Assembly: GCA_014526335.1 (NCBI GenBank)
Contig: JACTAT010000052.1
Location: 4,032,504-4,096,503 of the forward strand
Length of the DNA stretch: 64,000 nt
Reading direction: 5' to 3'
DNA from: Chrysaora quinquecirrha
Lineage: Eukaryota; Cnidaria; Scyphozoa; Semaeostomeae; Pelagiidae
Below the pieces are notes generated by a model. The model searched no databases, was not told the DNA's origin, and saw nothing but the letters and a program-made list of their open reading frames with translations. This document shows, one piece after another, positions 44,101 to 53,435 of this stretch; position 1 is the stretch's first letter, and each line of letters opens with the position of its first letter. Made by a program: the position numbers and the translations under genes.

Positions 44101-46788
44101 AACAAATAGGATGCGTCTATCTATATACAATATACATAGAAAGTCGTTGCTTCATAACCTATTAACGTTGAAGTTCATATATCTGACATTTTCCAGTTTC
44201 TGGTCCAACGCCAAAGCCTCCAACAACAAGACCTCCAGTCCAAGGAAGCTTCAGAATACGTCATTACAGTAAAAAGTGCTTCAAATACCAAAGCAATATT
44301 GACAATAAAATTCATCTGTCTTCAACATGCGATGACTTATACCACATAGACTCCAACAAAAGACTTGTGCATAGTTCAACAGGAAAATGCGTTGCTCCCA
44401 CTGGAAGTGGCGATAACTCTTTGATTATCTTGAAGAATACTTGTGATGACAATGCAAGATTTGAACCCACTCCTTTTGGCTCTCTTAGACATGTCCAAAC
44501 TGGTTCTTGTGTACATCCGCTAAATGGTGCTTTGTACCCAAGAGAGGGAGCAAATGTTGTTATTTACCGTGGATGTGACAGCGACAGACTGAAGTTTACC
44601 CTTGAACCAGGTAATGTATATTCATATTTTGATATATAATTCTGCCTTATTTAGATGGCTTAGATAAGCATTAAAGCCCAGTTGGGTTTCATATGATTCT
44701 GCCTTCATTGTTGTTGCCCTTGTCATCGAAATAATCAATAAATGAATTCCTAGGTATTCGTTCCAATAAATCGGTAGCTACAAGGGGACAAATGCCTGAC
44801 TAAATCACTAGAAGTAACGCTGAAGAAAGCCTTGACCTGGGTTAATAATTTTCATTGCGAATATGCATTTCTGGCCTTTTGAAACGTCCAAACAGTCAGA
44901 TTGAAGGAATAACGTGTTATGCCTCTTTTTTATTGCTGTCACGACGCTGCCCGTTCACAGGGACAATGATTGGCAAAATGAAATTTCGAAGGTTCTGTTG
45001 AAGTATTTCTGCTTTGAATTATATAGATAATAATCATCAGTTTGTCGTTTTTGCATATTGGCGAATCTATTTTAATATATATTACTCCTGGTCAACCCAT
45101 ATTTTGTCTATAATAATTTTTGCTATTCCAACTCAGGCTAGATCTGAAACTAGCCAACCTCTGAAGCTGGGTAAGCTTCAAACTTATTGGACATATCTTT
45201 CGCTATTGAGTTGTTCAAATGGTTCAACCACTCTGAGCAAGCAGGTGTTTGATTTGTCATTGTTATTGCTGTTTGCGAAGAGTGCGATTTGTAATCAGTC
45301 GTGATAAGCTAAGCCAAGGCGAGTCCCCGCTAGTTTGGTTGCATATACACCTTTTCAACTAAGAGCCTCGTTTTCAAAATTTACGAAAATTTGCCCGTAC
45401 GAAAATTTTGACACCAGATTTAGATTGAGCACCTTCATTTTAGAATTGACGCAAATTTTAACGCTTCTAGTCCTTACGATGTTGATTTTATAGCGACGAA
45501 AGTTTGAAAATCTATAGAGGATTTGACCGTGAAAAATTGCTCGGGGTGAAATTTTACACCCTCAGTCATTTTTCACGGTCAAATCCTTTATAACTTTTCA
45601 AACGTTTGATCGCTATAAAATGAACAATGCTTCTGTGACACAATTTTGAATTTTTTTGAAAACGAGACCTTTAATTGAAAAGGTGTATTGAAGGAACCCA
45701 AAGTCTGTGTGTTGTAAACAGGGTTGTAGTAAAGTGAAAAGCACTGAAGTGAATTAAAAGTACAGTTGACATCCGCTATCTCGACTGCCCGCTATCTCGA
45801 ACATTCGCTATCTCGAACGATTTTCCATTTCCCCTCGTTTTGGTATAAGGGATTGTATAGAAAAATCATCCGCTATCTCGAACCCCGTTATCTCGAACAT
45901 TCGCTGTCTCGAACCAGTTTCGATTTCCCATGGAGGAAAACCTGTCTTTATCTCGAACTTTGCCAAATTTTCTGCTGAACTGGATAAAGAGACAGGCTGA
46001 AAATATGTATAAGTTCGCCTAGCGGAGCGGGAATGGCAGCAGCTAAGTGATATGCTGCCCATGTATACAATAGATGAAGCTGTTCTCTTTCGAGATGTGC
46101 TGCATCGCCATTATCTCAATTTCACCAATAGAAGTGATGAAAGCAAATGAGCTTTGACTCCTATGTTAAAAAATAACTGACTTGTTCGATGAAATTTGGG
46201 ATCAGTAACCCTGCATGTTAATAGGGGTTCCTTTTCTGACTTGAAAACTATAATTTTTTATATTATTATGGAGCATCCGTTATTTCGAACATTCGCTATC
46301 TCGAACAAATTCTACTTTCCCTTGAGAGTTCGAGATGGATGTCAACTGTAGCTATATGTATGCTAATGTTGTTCATTCCTAACATTTCAATTATAGTGAA
46401 ACCACAGCTGAAGACATTCTCTATCAAGCATTATAGTGGTTTGTGTGTCTCACTAAGGGCATCTAACAGTCGTTTACGTCTTGAGTCGTCCTGCGATGAA
46501 AAATTCGCCCTGACATCAACAAAAGCCTTGAAGCACATTCAATCTGGCAAATGTGTTGTTCCAGTGGGTAATTACAATGATGCAAGGATCAGCCTCTCAT
46601 CTAATTGCGACGATTTCAATGCGAGGTTCGAGCAAAGGGCTAGCTTCTCCATGAAGCATATTTCTACTGGTAAATGTGTACATCCATTCTTAGGGTCGTT
46701 GAATCCTGCAGCTGATACTGATATTGTGATCTATGCTGGATGCGATGAAAATCGATTGCAGTTTAAATTCGAATATGGTGAGTTGTAA
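32165..46788 (+). CDS. secreted ADAM-like metalloprotease with trefoil-like modules, disintegrin half and CUB
   Basis: Exons: 32165-32237, 32360-32431, 32882-33013, 33992-34312, 34768-34883, 35447-35539, 36072-36250, 36965-37052, then either 37182-37272 or 37376-37466, then 38403-38466, 38623-38704, 39105-39173, 40221-40322, 41158-41185, 41592-41936, 42459-42821, 44197-44610, 46397-46777. All phases join. Residues 1-24 are a signal peptide (MDFLVKYLLLCLAFCPVVFL). A basic RQRRS site follows. Residues 49-199 form a trefoil-like module. Residues 200-437 are a reprolysin-type catalytic domain (YIETYMVYNNG; HELAHHFRAGH near 376-386; CLDNKP). Residues 438-503 are the N-terminal half of a disintegrin domain (GNGVTEPGEECDCG, DPCCDGSICKL). 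Residues 504-618 are CUB. Three trefoil-like exons follow. The 3' end is unsettled: read-through of the last donor gives TAA at 46786-46788, while splicing in phase 1 could continue further, for example to 53067. Expected role: extracellular proteolysis; substrate unknown. Confidence 0.87.
32882..34312 (+). other. protease gene: N-terminal beta-trefoil-like module
   Basis: Exons 32882-33013 and 33992-34312 encode about 151 residues where ADAMs normally have a prodomain. The pattern is a threefold H-x-x-[ST]-G-x-C motif (HYESGLCLEP; LKHLDTGLCLAF; a weaker third at GTEKCVTV), each followed by a hydrophobic strand and a second cysteine. This matches a ricin-B-like fold in outline, but no classical QxW motif is present, so the fold assignment is inference. 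The acceptor before 33992 (catgaag) is weaker than its neighbours. Confidence 0.65.
33120..33745. repeat. GTTGCTTAAA repeat region in a protease intron
   Basis: CCCTCAAAGTTGCTTAAA occurs twice, with further TTGCTTA words and an end GTTGCTTATTAAAGAAGTGTA. Probably another diverged member of the same family. Confidence 0.4.
34490..34585 (-). repeat. tRNA-derived SINE-like piece in a protease intron
   Basis: On the - strand, TTAGCTTAGTTGGTAGAAC (A box) and a weak B box (GATTTGAGGTCC). Confidence 0.4.
35040..35355. repeat. AGGTC pentamer repeat in a protease intron
   Basis: About 315 bases of AGGTC/AGATC/AAGTC pentamers with frequent single-base variants. Confidence 0.85.
35645..35922. repeat. 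GGCCAAAC family copy in a protease intron
   Basis: Starts TAGGCCCTGGCCAAACAATC and has the same inner GTTGCTAAGAAATGT segment as the copy at 59,046-59,345. Confidence 0.6.
36425..36855. repeat. AAGCAAC variant of the ATAAGAAAC family (diverged)
   Basis: AAGCAACT words on the left and GTTGCTTATTTAAAGAGTGTA on the right, with an internal TTCCTTATAAAAAACATGTA. The ends are diverged and two copies may be nested. Confidence 0.4.
37121..37512 (+). repeat. tandem duplication of the zinc-site exon (9a/9b)
   Basis: Two near-identical units, about 37121-37318 and 37319-37512, each carry the intron end, a 91-nt exon and the intron start. Exons 37182-37272 and 37376-37466 both encode the zinc-binding HELAHHFRAGHNF. 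They differ just before it: VLTHE in the first, VGAHE in the second. Each exon enters in phase 0 and leaves in phase 1, so using both or neither would break the frame; one of the two is required. Confidence 0.9.
39343..39694. mobile_element. 352-bp pogo-like MITE
   Basis: Ends CAGTAGTTATTCGATTATCC and its inverted copy, with GGATAATCGAA words repeated at the right end. It lies in a protease intron. Confidence 0.8.
40749..41126. mobile_element. TACACG-T7-ATAAGAAAC family, member 3
   Basis: Inverted ends TACACGTATTTTTTT and ATAAGAAACC on the left, matching ends on the right. The inner repeats are AAGAAACTTTCAG. It ends about 30 bases before protease exon 41158-41185. Confidence 0.72.
41400..41491. 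repeat. GGCCAAAC family, right-end fragment
   Basis: Contains AACAATGTTTGATCGTTTGG followed by CCAGGGCCTAA, the usual right end, without a matching left end. Confidence 0.45.
41592..41936 (+). other. protease gene: CUB domain exon
   Basis: One 345-nt exon, phase 1 at both ends, encodes a CUB domain of about 115 residues. Features seen are GQDYGEV at the start, the tryptophan WHIRV, the FEFDEGCPFDYIEVRDG core with the calcium-site-like acidic residues, GRYCRTP, and LFITYRGDS. CUB domains mediate extracellular protein contacts in many secreted proteases. Confidence 0.9.
43085..43190 (-). repeat. tRNA-derived SINE-like piece in a protease intron
   Basis: On the - strand, TTAGCCGGTGGTGCGATGAA and GGGTTCGAGCGCC at tRNA-like spacing. 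Confidence 0.4.
45345..45688. mobile_element. 344-bp foldback element
   Basis: Ends ATACACCTTTTCAACTAAGA and, inverted, ATACACCTTTTCAATTAAAG. The centre is a second hairpin (GGATTTGACCGTGAAAAATT and its complement). It lies in the protease intron 44,611-46,396, close to the pogo-like element. Confidence 0.8.
45763..46348. mobile_element. 586-bp pogo/Tigger-like MITE
   Basis: Ends CAGTTGACATCCG and, inverted, CAGTTGACATCC; TA on both sides. The word CGCTATCTCGAAC is reiterated near both ends. It lies in the intron just before the last protease exon. Confidence 0.85.
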
Positions 46789-47104
46789 TCAGAATATAGT
46801 TGTAATCAGAATCATTGGGGCATGCAATGGTAGATTTATCAGGGAATGCTCTTTCTGTCCCATCAACATCTTTCCTCCTCTGAGAATATACAATGGACAA
46901 ACATTTTCGTGTAACAGGTCATTTCATTGTCAAACAAACCTCCGTACCGCGGACACCTCTCTGCAAAGGACAATAAAATTGAACCCAGAGGGTTTCCATC
47001 ATGTGGAAGTTTCACTGTACGTTTATTTTCTCTTTTGGAAATTTTAGCGACTAACTCCAATTTTGAATTAACAAGACAAAAGACATGTTTGCTCCAGTCG
47101 TTTC

Positions 47105-48425
47105 CCTAAGGGCGCAACCGCTTATAAGCATCCAAGAAGCATCCAAGATGTAGAAAGCCTAAAAGTTTAAGCAACCTATACTTCCACAGGAAAAACCTCA
47201 GCAACTTTTTAAATCTTTTATAATTTCTATCACTGCAAGCAATCGAGGATTGATCAACATAGAAGATATTTCCATTCATTTGTCGTCAAAAATCGCATAT
47301 CAACGAAGTCAAAACGAAGTGTTTCTCGTTAAGTGAGGCATTTCATTGAAAGGTTTCCATTTAACTTTCAATACTTCAAATGGCAACAATATCAGCAGGG
47401 AGAAATGATTCCAGTCATTTTAGGTTCAATGTTAGATTTTGCTGTGTTTCTAGCCTCTATACTATTGTTAGGGCAAAAGATACAGTATTAGACATGATAG
47501 TCACCACTTATCATGACAAGCCTTTGATATTTAGTTGGGCAACGTTTCGGAGAGATCCGTCTCCCATCATCGGGCAATGAGAAGGTCGGATCGAAAGGTG
47601 TGAAATTAACCGGACCTGCGAGGAAGCTCAGAATTTTTGGGGCTCAATTTCTAAAATTTGTGGCGCCAAAATTGCGTTCAGTGCAACTTTTGATGTTATT
47701 CAACCAGATTTCTGGGATTGAGTAAGATACTTGATTGATACAAGGAGTTGATAGAACTGAGTGAATGCTTTCTTTAACGAGCCTGTTTTTCCAGTTCTTA
47801 TCTTCATCAATCACTGAAATGTTATCCCAATCCATCTGGTGTTTTTCCGTCCAACAATGATTGGCAAGATCACTTTTGTCAGTTCGACCATGGGTCACAT
47901 TCGCTTTATGTTCTTTGAGCCTAGTACCTGTCTCTCTTTTCGATTGTCCTATATATGATCTCTGCATGGTATTTTGTATACCACGTTTGATTTTTCAAGA
48001 TCGTCAACTTTGTCTTTTGGTCTTGAAAGCGACTTTTTAAGTGTATTAAGGAAATAAAAAGTACACTTTATATTTTGTTTAGACAAAGATCGACGGATTT
48101 TCTCACTTGTCCCTCTGATATATGGCAGGTTCATAGAACATTTAGGCTCCTCTTTGTCAGCCTCAGTATTCTGTCTGGGCTTTGAGATTTTTCTCGTGAC
48201 CTTGCGTATGTCTTCTTGTTTATATTCATTGGCCTTTAGAACGCTTGAGATCCTTTTGTACTCATTATCTAGATCATCAAGATTGCTCGTGATAGATACA
48301 GTTAAAATTAAGCAACTATTAAGCAACTTTTGCTACTAAAAGGTGGCCATAAAGGTCCAAAATAAGCAACTTTTGGAACTAGGGCCGAGCGAAGTTGCTT
48401 ATAAAAAAACTGCGTGTATTCGGAA
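47105..48425. mobile_element. composite insertion containing the Penelope-like fragment
   Basis: Absent from the partner block near 55,600. Its outer parts carry repeated AAGCAACTT words and end in GTTGCTTATAAAAAAACTG then CGTGTA, like the ATAAGAAAC element family, so the retroelement appears to sit inside such an element. Confidence 0.6.
47644..48326 (-). mobile_element. Penelope-like element fragment: RT tail and GIY-YIG endonuclease
   Basis: On the - strand, a frame from 48326 ends VVYKIPC; a second frame from about 47967 continues SYIGQSKRETGTRLKEHK and later HCWTEKHQMDWDN and VKESIHS. This is the C-terminal linker and GIY-YIG endonuclease typical of Penelope-like retroelements. A one-base shift near 47,965 separates the frames and the reverse transcriptase core is missing, so it is a dead 5'-truncated copy. 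Flanking sequence near 47,540 (GCAACGTTTCGGAGAGATC) resembles the terminal repeats of such elements. Confidence 0.8.
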
Positions 48426-48707
48426 TGTAAATACCCTATTTTCTCTATTTTATCTTTTTTGTAGATTAGAGAATGGCCATTCGATTCAAGAGAAAGTTAT
48501 TTCACTCCACCATTGTAAAGAATCATATAATTGTGTGGTAGGGGGACTTTAGCAAATTAGTATTCTGTACCAGAAGTATGCGTGAATGTCGTACATTTTA
48601 ACCAATCAGATATATCCAAGTGTGTTACGTGACTTTTTTGTTGCAATCGAGGTCGTTCTTTTCTATTTGCACAAGACAGTTGGTTTCTGAGCATCCAGCA
48701 GCTCCAT

Positions 48708-48924
48708 AGAGGTTTCCGCAAAAGATGGCCGCCGTTTCAGTCAGTCCCTTGTTTTTCTTAAGGTTTTTCGAAGGGAATTCTGGGAATAATTTCCTTAGCT
48801 ACGAATTCAACGTCTGCAGCTACGTAAAATATGTTACTAAGGAAATTATTCCCAGAATTCCTTTCGAAAATCCTTAATGAAAACAGTAGGCAAGAAACGG
48901 CGGCCATCTTTTACGGAAGTGTCT
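48708..48924. mobile_element. 217-bp foldback element
   Basis: Starts AGAGGTTTCCG and ends CGGAAGTGTCT, with imperfect inverted ends of about 31 bp containing GATGGCCGCCGTTTC. A second inner pair (GGGAATTCTGGGAATAATTT and its complement) makes nearly the whole element a hairpin. AT flanks both sides; the partner block near 55,900 lacks it. Confidence 0.8.
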
Positions 48925-49223
48925 ATTCCAATGCCAATAACAATGACTTTCTGTGAAAGCATTTTTTTGAATGTTTTCAAACAAAGTTGCATCTTTTTCC
49001 GCTGATAACAACGTTTGTCTACTAAGATTCCTCATACCCCTTCTTCGAAACGTAAGCACGTATGCCCTAACGTGACTCGAATAAAGGCTGGTCTAATGAA
49101 TACTAAGGTCGGTAAAGTGGATATGGTCAGATAAATGCCCTTTTTCGTCCCCATTCAATAAATACGCGGGTGCGAAGTGGAGGGCAACGCTTTTTCGATA
49201 GCTGCAACCAGTGTCATTCGCAC

Positions 49224-49230
49224 TATAAAA
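49224..49230 (+). promoter_or_regulatory. TATA box of PAN copy 1
   Basis: TATAAAA inside a duplicated upstream block shared with copy 2, about 325 bases before the candidate ATG at 49555. Confidence 0.4.
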
Positions 49231-49830
49231 TAACGCCTCATTTCAATTTCGTTGATACTGTTTCCTTTAAATTAATTGCAAACATAACAACAGGCAAACA
49301 CTGCCGTCATTTGTGGTTAGAACCCTTCTGAATTCAATAGGATTTTACAGTAGGATATTGCAGGTACGCAGAATAAGTTAGAATTTGAATCTTTTAACTT
49401 CGATATTGTTTCAATCGACTATTGGCTGCAAGACGAAACATCTTTCAGACAGAATTCTGAAAACTTGCGTCAACCAATTCAGATCATCTGGACTTCTCTG
49501 AATTTTGAGTTTTGTGAATTCTGCATCATCCTTTATCAAGACAAGATCAACAAAATGATGTCGAAAGAATTGAAACATTTTGTCCTTTATGGAAGATTCT
49601 TCACTATAATGTACGTACTGCAAATGTTTTCGTATTATATCTAATTATCAACCATCACTAGCTATTGTTTTTAACATACGTTTACTAACAAACACAACAA
49701 CTTTAATCTTAAAAATATATTTATCTTATCATTTTGCAGATGTCTGGTTTTCTCTGTGACGTTTTAAAACTGAATGCACGGATTGTCAGGTCTGCTTGCT
49801 ATACATATGGCAGCTTCAGCTACGTCACAA

Positions 49831-52095
49831 CGAATGCGTTACTACAAGGATCTGTCTTAGCTTCTTTCGACAACAAAGCAACAGACGAATGCAAAGTTGA
49901 ATGTATTCTCAACCCACAGTGTAAATCCATCAATATTCATACGAATGGATCTTGCAAACTCAATGATAAATCTGCTGCTGATCCTTCTGATAACAGCACG
50001 TTGACTGTTATGCAAGACTGGACTTTTATATCTACCAATTATACAGAGAGGATGGTATGACCTATAGATTTCTTTTAACGCAGAGTAACCCACCTTGTAG
50101 AAACCCTAACAAAGAGATACACATGTGATGTTATGGTAAAATCCTAGTATCCTATTCACCAGGGGTGGTCACGTACAGTTAAATTTTTCACTCTACATTG
50201 GTCCTGAGAACAGAAATAAACCATCCATAAATTTGCCGAAAATTTCTTGAGAAAATTTGTTTAACAAAATTTGTCAGGAAACTGCTGAAACTTGGTGCGA
50301 ACGAGCCTTACAGTACTTTTGAGCTTAGGAAATCCGTAGTTCTAACAAACAAATAGATTGTATAAGTGAAATTTCAGATCAAGAAAATCACAGTAACATA
50401 GGTAAAAAATATTGAAACAAATGTTAATAAAAATCTAAATAAGCGGGGGTCCTAATAAGAGCGGGGTTGAAAATTTTTCAAAAAATTCATTATCGGGGAG
50501 GGGATGGCAATTGGACACCAAAGAGTAGCAGTTTTTTTGGACAAAGCTCTTCATCATAAATTTTTCCAAGATTTTCTTGAGGAATATATCGATTAGCGAT
50601 GCCACCTGTTTTCTAACTTTTTGGAAATCCTACCCGGTTCCCCTCAAATATCCTAACCATCTTGGAAATTTAACTCCGCTTAACCCAACCAAATTTCTTT
50701 CTCTTCATAAGGGCAAAAGAGAAAAGTGCTAGCAATGACGATACAACCAGTTCTTTAGGCTAGTATTGGTAAAAGATTAATTGAACGAAAAAGTGTTTGT
50801 ATATCACTTTTGTTCGATAGAAGAAAGTTACTAGTTTTGGGAACATGGCTCTCTATAGGGACATGACCGCAGTGCCCTTAATCCGAGACAGTGAAGGTGA
50901 AGGTGGAATGGTGTTTTAGCGTCAGTCACTAGGATCTCAGTAGTATGTTAACAAATCGAGACCTCGACCCTGGCTGTGACGCTACCGTGGCTAGGCTTGA
51001 ACCCTGACCACAATGAGTTTCTGACACTACGAGTCAGCTAGATAACACCGCGACACTAAAGCACCTTCAAGTGGCAAGGCGCAAAACGGTGCAAGACCAA
51101 ATCTACCTGTACTTATTCATTATTCAAAGGGGCCTATAAGGCATACAAAAACGTTGTATTGTATTCCTGTTGACTTATGATTAATGATTTACATATGTTT
51201 TTCTGATGGTCGACAGTACATTGTCTATTCATTAAATACGTTACCTGTTGAGGTTCGCAGTGCTATTCTTTTTCTTTGTAAAGAAGCTGTAATGTACCGG
51301 CTATCCTCCTATTGTCAGGGCTGGCAGGCAGGACTGTGACTATTTGTAAACATCTCACAGAGACAGAAATTTTGGTGGTTTTGGTGGTTTAGAGCCCCGC
51401 AGTTTCTCCAATTTTCGGAAATTTTGCGATCTTTCTTTGGAAATGGCACAAAACAAAACATTTTCAACGATTGTCGGGAATTTAGATATTTTTGCCCAAC
51501 TAGTCGGAATGTTGAACTTCCACGGTTATATGTAAACGTTTCCCATAATTAACGCTTTCTGGACAACAAACCAGAGCTAGCCAGAGCCATAATAAATTGG
51601 CAATTCTGACTTCGCATAAAGTCCCCCCGCCTTCTGATAACCACTCCCTTCCATTAAGCGCCATCGAAATTTAAGAAGTTTTTATACGTGGCATCATTTA
51701 TTAGAGTGAATACAATAGATAAACTTTTAAGCTGATCTCTGTATATTTTTTGAGAGATTTGGCGATGAGACAGTACGATAACATTATGTGTCTTCTATCT
51801 TCCTAAAGCCGTCTAAAGATATAATTACTGGCTTATACTGCAACTACTTAAAACATTTTTAAAACACCTGTCTCCAAAGACTATCTATACGTTACGTAAT
51901 GTTTCACTTTGGTTGATACAAGACGTCTGTTTAATATTTTCTTGGTGGTTTTGGTGGTTAAGAGCCCCCGCTGTTTCTCCAATTTTCGGAAATTTTGCGA
52001 TTTTTCTTTGGAAAAGGCACAATGCAAGACGTCTGTTTAACTTTTAACCTGTATGTTTTTTTTTGTTTTGATTTGTAGCTTGGTGGATATTGCCA
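49831..52095 (+). repeat. duplicated block B (partner 61625-64000)
   Basis: From mid exon 2 of PAN copy 1 through intron 2 to the start of exon 3, the sequence is close to identical with 61625-64000. Both contain the same SINE-like piece and a GGTGGTTTTGGTGG repeat near each end of the intron. Confidence 0.9.
50925..51065 (-). repeat. SINE-like piece in PAN copy 1 intron (also at 62,735-62,875)
   Basis: On the - strand, CTAGCTGACTCGTAGTGTC and GGGTTCAAGCC. The same piece occurs in copy 3, so it predates that duplication. Confidence 0.4.
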
Positions 52096-52930
52096 ACGGT
52101 ATGATCCATGTGGAGAGAATTTCTTATGCAAAGATTCCTGTGATTGCCCCGGATACGTTTGTATTCCTTGTGATTTGGCTCCCGGATTAAAATGCCCAGG
52201 TATGCTAGCAGTATTTTGACAATCTAGAGTAGAAATCGTTCTGTAGCACCTATTTTTGTGTTGATTAACTTTTCATGCACTCGCTGAAGATACTAATGTT
52301 CTAATGCAGCTAATATCCCAGTGGGGTACTAACTGAACTCCATTATGGTTGCGGCTGTGGTGTGCCTCAATCAAAGTGTCTAGAAAAGGGGGGTGATTAC
52401 CAGACCAAGACATGATTTTAAAAAGCAATGCTATATCCAGGACATCATATTAGAAACCTCGCCCATAAGCCAGTAAAAAGGTTTCTAAAAAGTTTCCAAA
52501 ATGAATTATGTCATCTGTAAGCGGAATTAAACTCTTTCTCTTTTCCTTGAAGTTGAAACATCTAAGAACATCAACAGGCTGGTTGCTCTTTTAAACTCTC
52601 TGAAATTTTTACACCTACTGTATGACTACTATACTGGAATCATCGTTGTATAAAATATATCCGAGGGGTTAAAACCTGTAATCCATAAACCAGCCTGGGC
52701 AAAACGAGCAAAGACATTACCGTCACCAAGGCAAAAATCGATGAATTACCCATAGTACGATGGCACATGTTTACCAAACCTACCTCTTCGATTTAACAAA
52801 TTATCGTATGCTTATATTATGGCTTGAGTCTTAGTAAGCGCTTTGGTACTTTCGATAATACTGTACTATTTAGGGCTAAAATTAATTAACCAACCTCCCA
52901 AAAAGCAAACAATGGCTTTGATTTTACCTT

Positions 52931-53015
52931 AGGCCCTGCCCAAACGGTCAAACATTTGTTGTAAAGCAATTTTCAAATGTTTAACCAACTATGTTTGATC
53001 GTTTGGCCAGGTCCT
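52931..53015. mobile_element. 85-bp short palindromic GGCCAAAC element
   Basis: TAGGCCCTGCCCAAAC at the left and GTTTGGCCAGGTCCTTA at the right are inverted copies; the middle is CAAACATTTGTTGTAAAGCAA. It stands about 50 bases before the trefoil exon 53067. Confidence 0.6.
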
Positions 53016-53066
53016 TACAAACTACACAAACTCAAGAATTCATTCATTTATTCATTTTTTCAATAG

Positions 53067-53435
53067 AGAAGTTTTATATACGACATTGGAGTGGACTATG
53101 TGTAGCATACAGAACATCAAACAATCGTCTCTATCTCCATCAGTCTTGCAACGTAAAATTCACTTTGACGCCAACCAAAGCCCTGAAACACATCCAGTCT
53201 GGGAAGTGTGCTGTACCCCAGCATGGTGAAAATAATGCATTCATCGGCCTCACATCTAATTGCTCTGATGTCAATACGAGATTTGAGCAAACGGCCAATT
53301 TTAGAATGAAGCACATATCAACTGGTAAATGTGTACATCCAAAAGGAGGCCGCCAAAATCCCACGGTTGGTACTGATATAGTTATATATGATAGCTGCGA
53401 AAGTCACCCACGGATAGAGTTTAAATTCATTACTG
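53067..53435 (+). other. trefoil-like exon downstream of PAN copy 1
   Basis: A 369-nt exon, phase 1 at both ends, intact, and closest in sequence to exon 46397-46777 of the protease gene. It can follow the Cys-rich exon 52079-52199 or, equally by phase, the last protease exon. An 85-bp inverted-repeat element ends about 50 bases upstream of it. The next exon, if any, was not found. Confidence 0.8.

Larger units (their letters stand above)
42459..46777 (+). other. protease gene: three C-terminal trefoil-like exons
   Basis: Exons 42459-42821, 44197-44610 and 46397-46777 each encode one whole module of about 121 to 138 residues. Each is phase 1 at both ends. Recurring motifs are LKHVSTGLCLRP, LRHVQTGSCVHP, LKHIQSGKCVVP and MKHISTGKCVHP, with IVIY..C near the end. 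The second has a Pro/Thr linker (PTPKPPTTRPPVQG). Three subrepeats per module suggest a beta-trefoil. Confidence 0.8.
46835..49860 (+). repeat. duplicated block A (partner 55305-56870)
   Basis: The region upstream of PAN copy 1, including promoter, exon 1, intron 1 and the first third of exon 2, is nearly identical to 55305-56870 upstream of PAN copy 2. The first partner carries two extra pieces absent from the second: about 47,105-48,430 and 48,708-48,924. Confidence 0.85.
49555..53435 (+). pseudogene. PAN/apple + Cys-rich + trefoil-like gene, copy 1, frameshifted in exon 2
   Basis: Exons by comparison with the two paralogues: 49555-49610 (start of signal peptide, MMSKELKHFVLYGRFFTI), 49740-50054 (rest of signal peptide and PAN domain), 52079-52199 (Cys-rich EGF-like, eight cysteines), 53067-53435 (trefoil-like, LKHIQSGKCAVP, MKHISTGKCVHP). 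Exon 1 ends in phase 2, as in the other copies, but exon 2 is 315 rather than 316 nt: one T is missing in a T run near 49770. Reading from exon 1 then stops at a TAA a few codons in. The PAN frame itself stays open (DECKVECILNPQCKSINIH), and an ATG opens at the exon 2 acceptor, but that start lacks a good signal peptide. It is either a young pseudogene or a base error in the assembly. Exons 2 to 4 remain splice-compatible. Confidence 0.72.

Noticed and set aside
45134..45174. Possible small protease exon between ctcag and gtaagc
   Set aside because: Joining it in the required phase 1 gives an immediate TAG stop.
48874..49059. Open frame on the - strand upstream of PAN copy 1, with a partner near 55,925-56,146
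   Set aside because: Shared only because the block is duplicated; the frame is not preserved between copies and runs into the foldback element.
42459..53435. Calling the trefoil-like modules ricin-type lectins or toxins
   Set aside because: Threefold motif spacing suggests the fold, but the classical QxW motif is absent and nothing shows toxicity or sugar binding.
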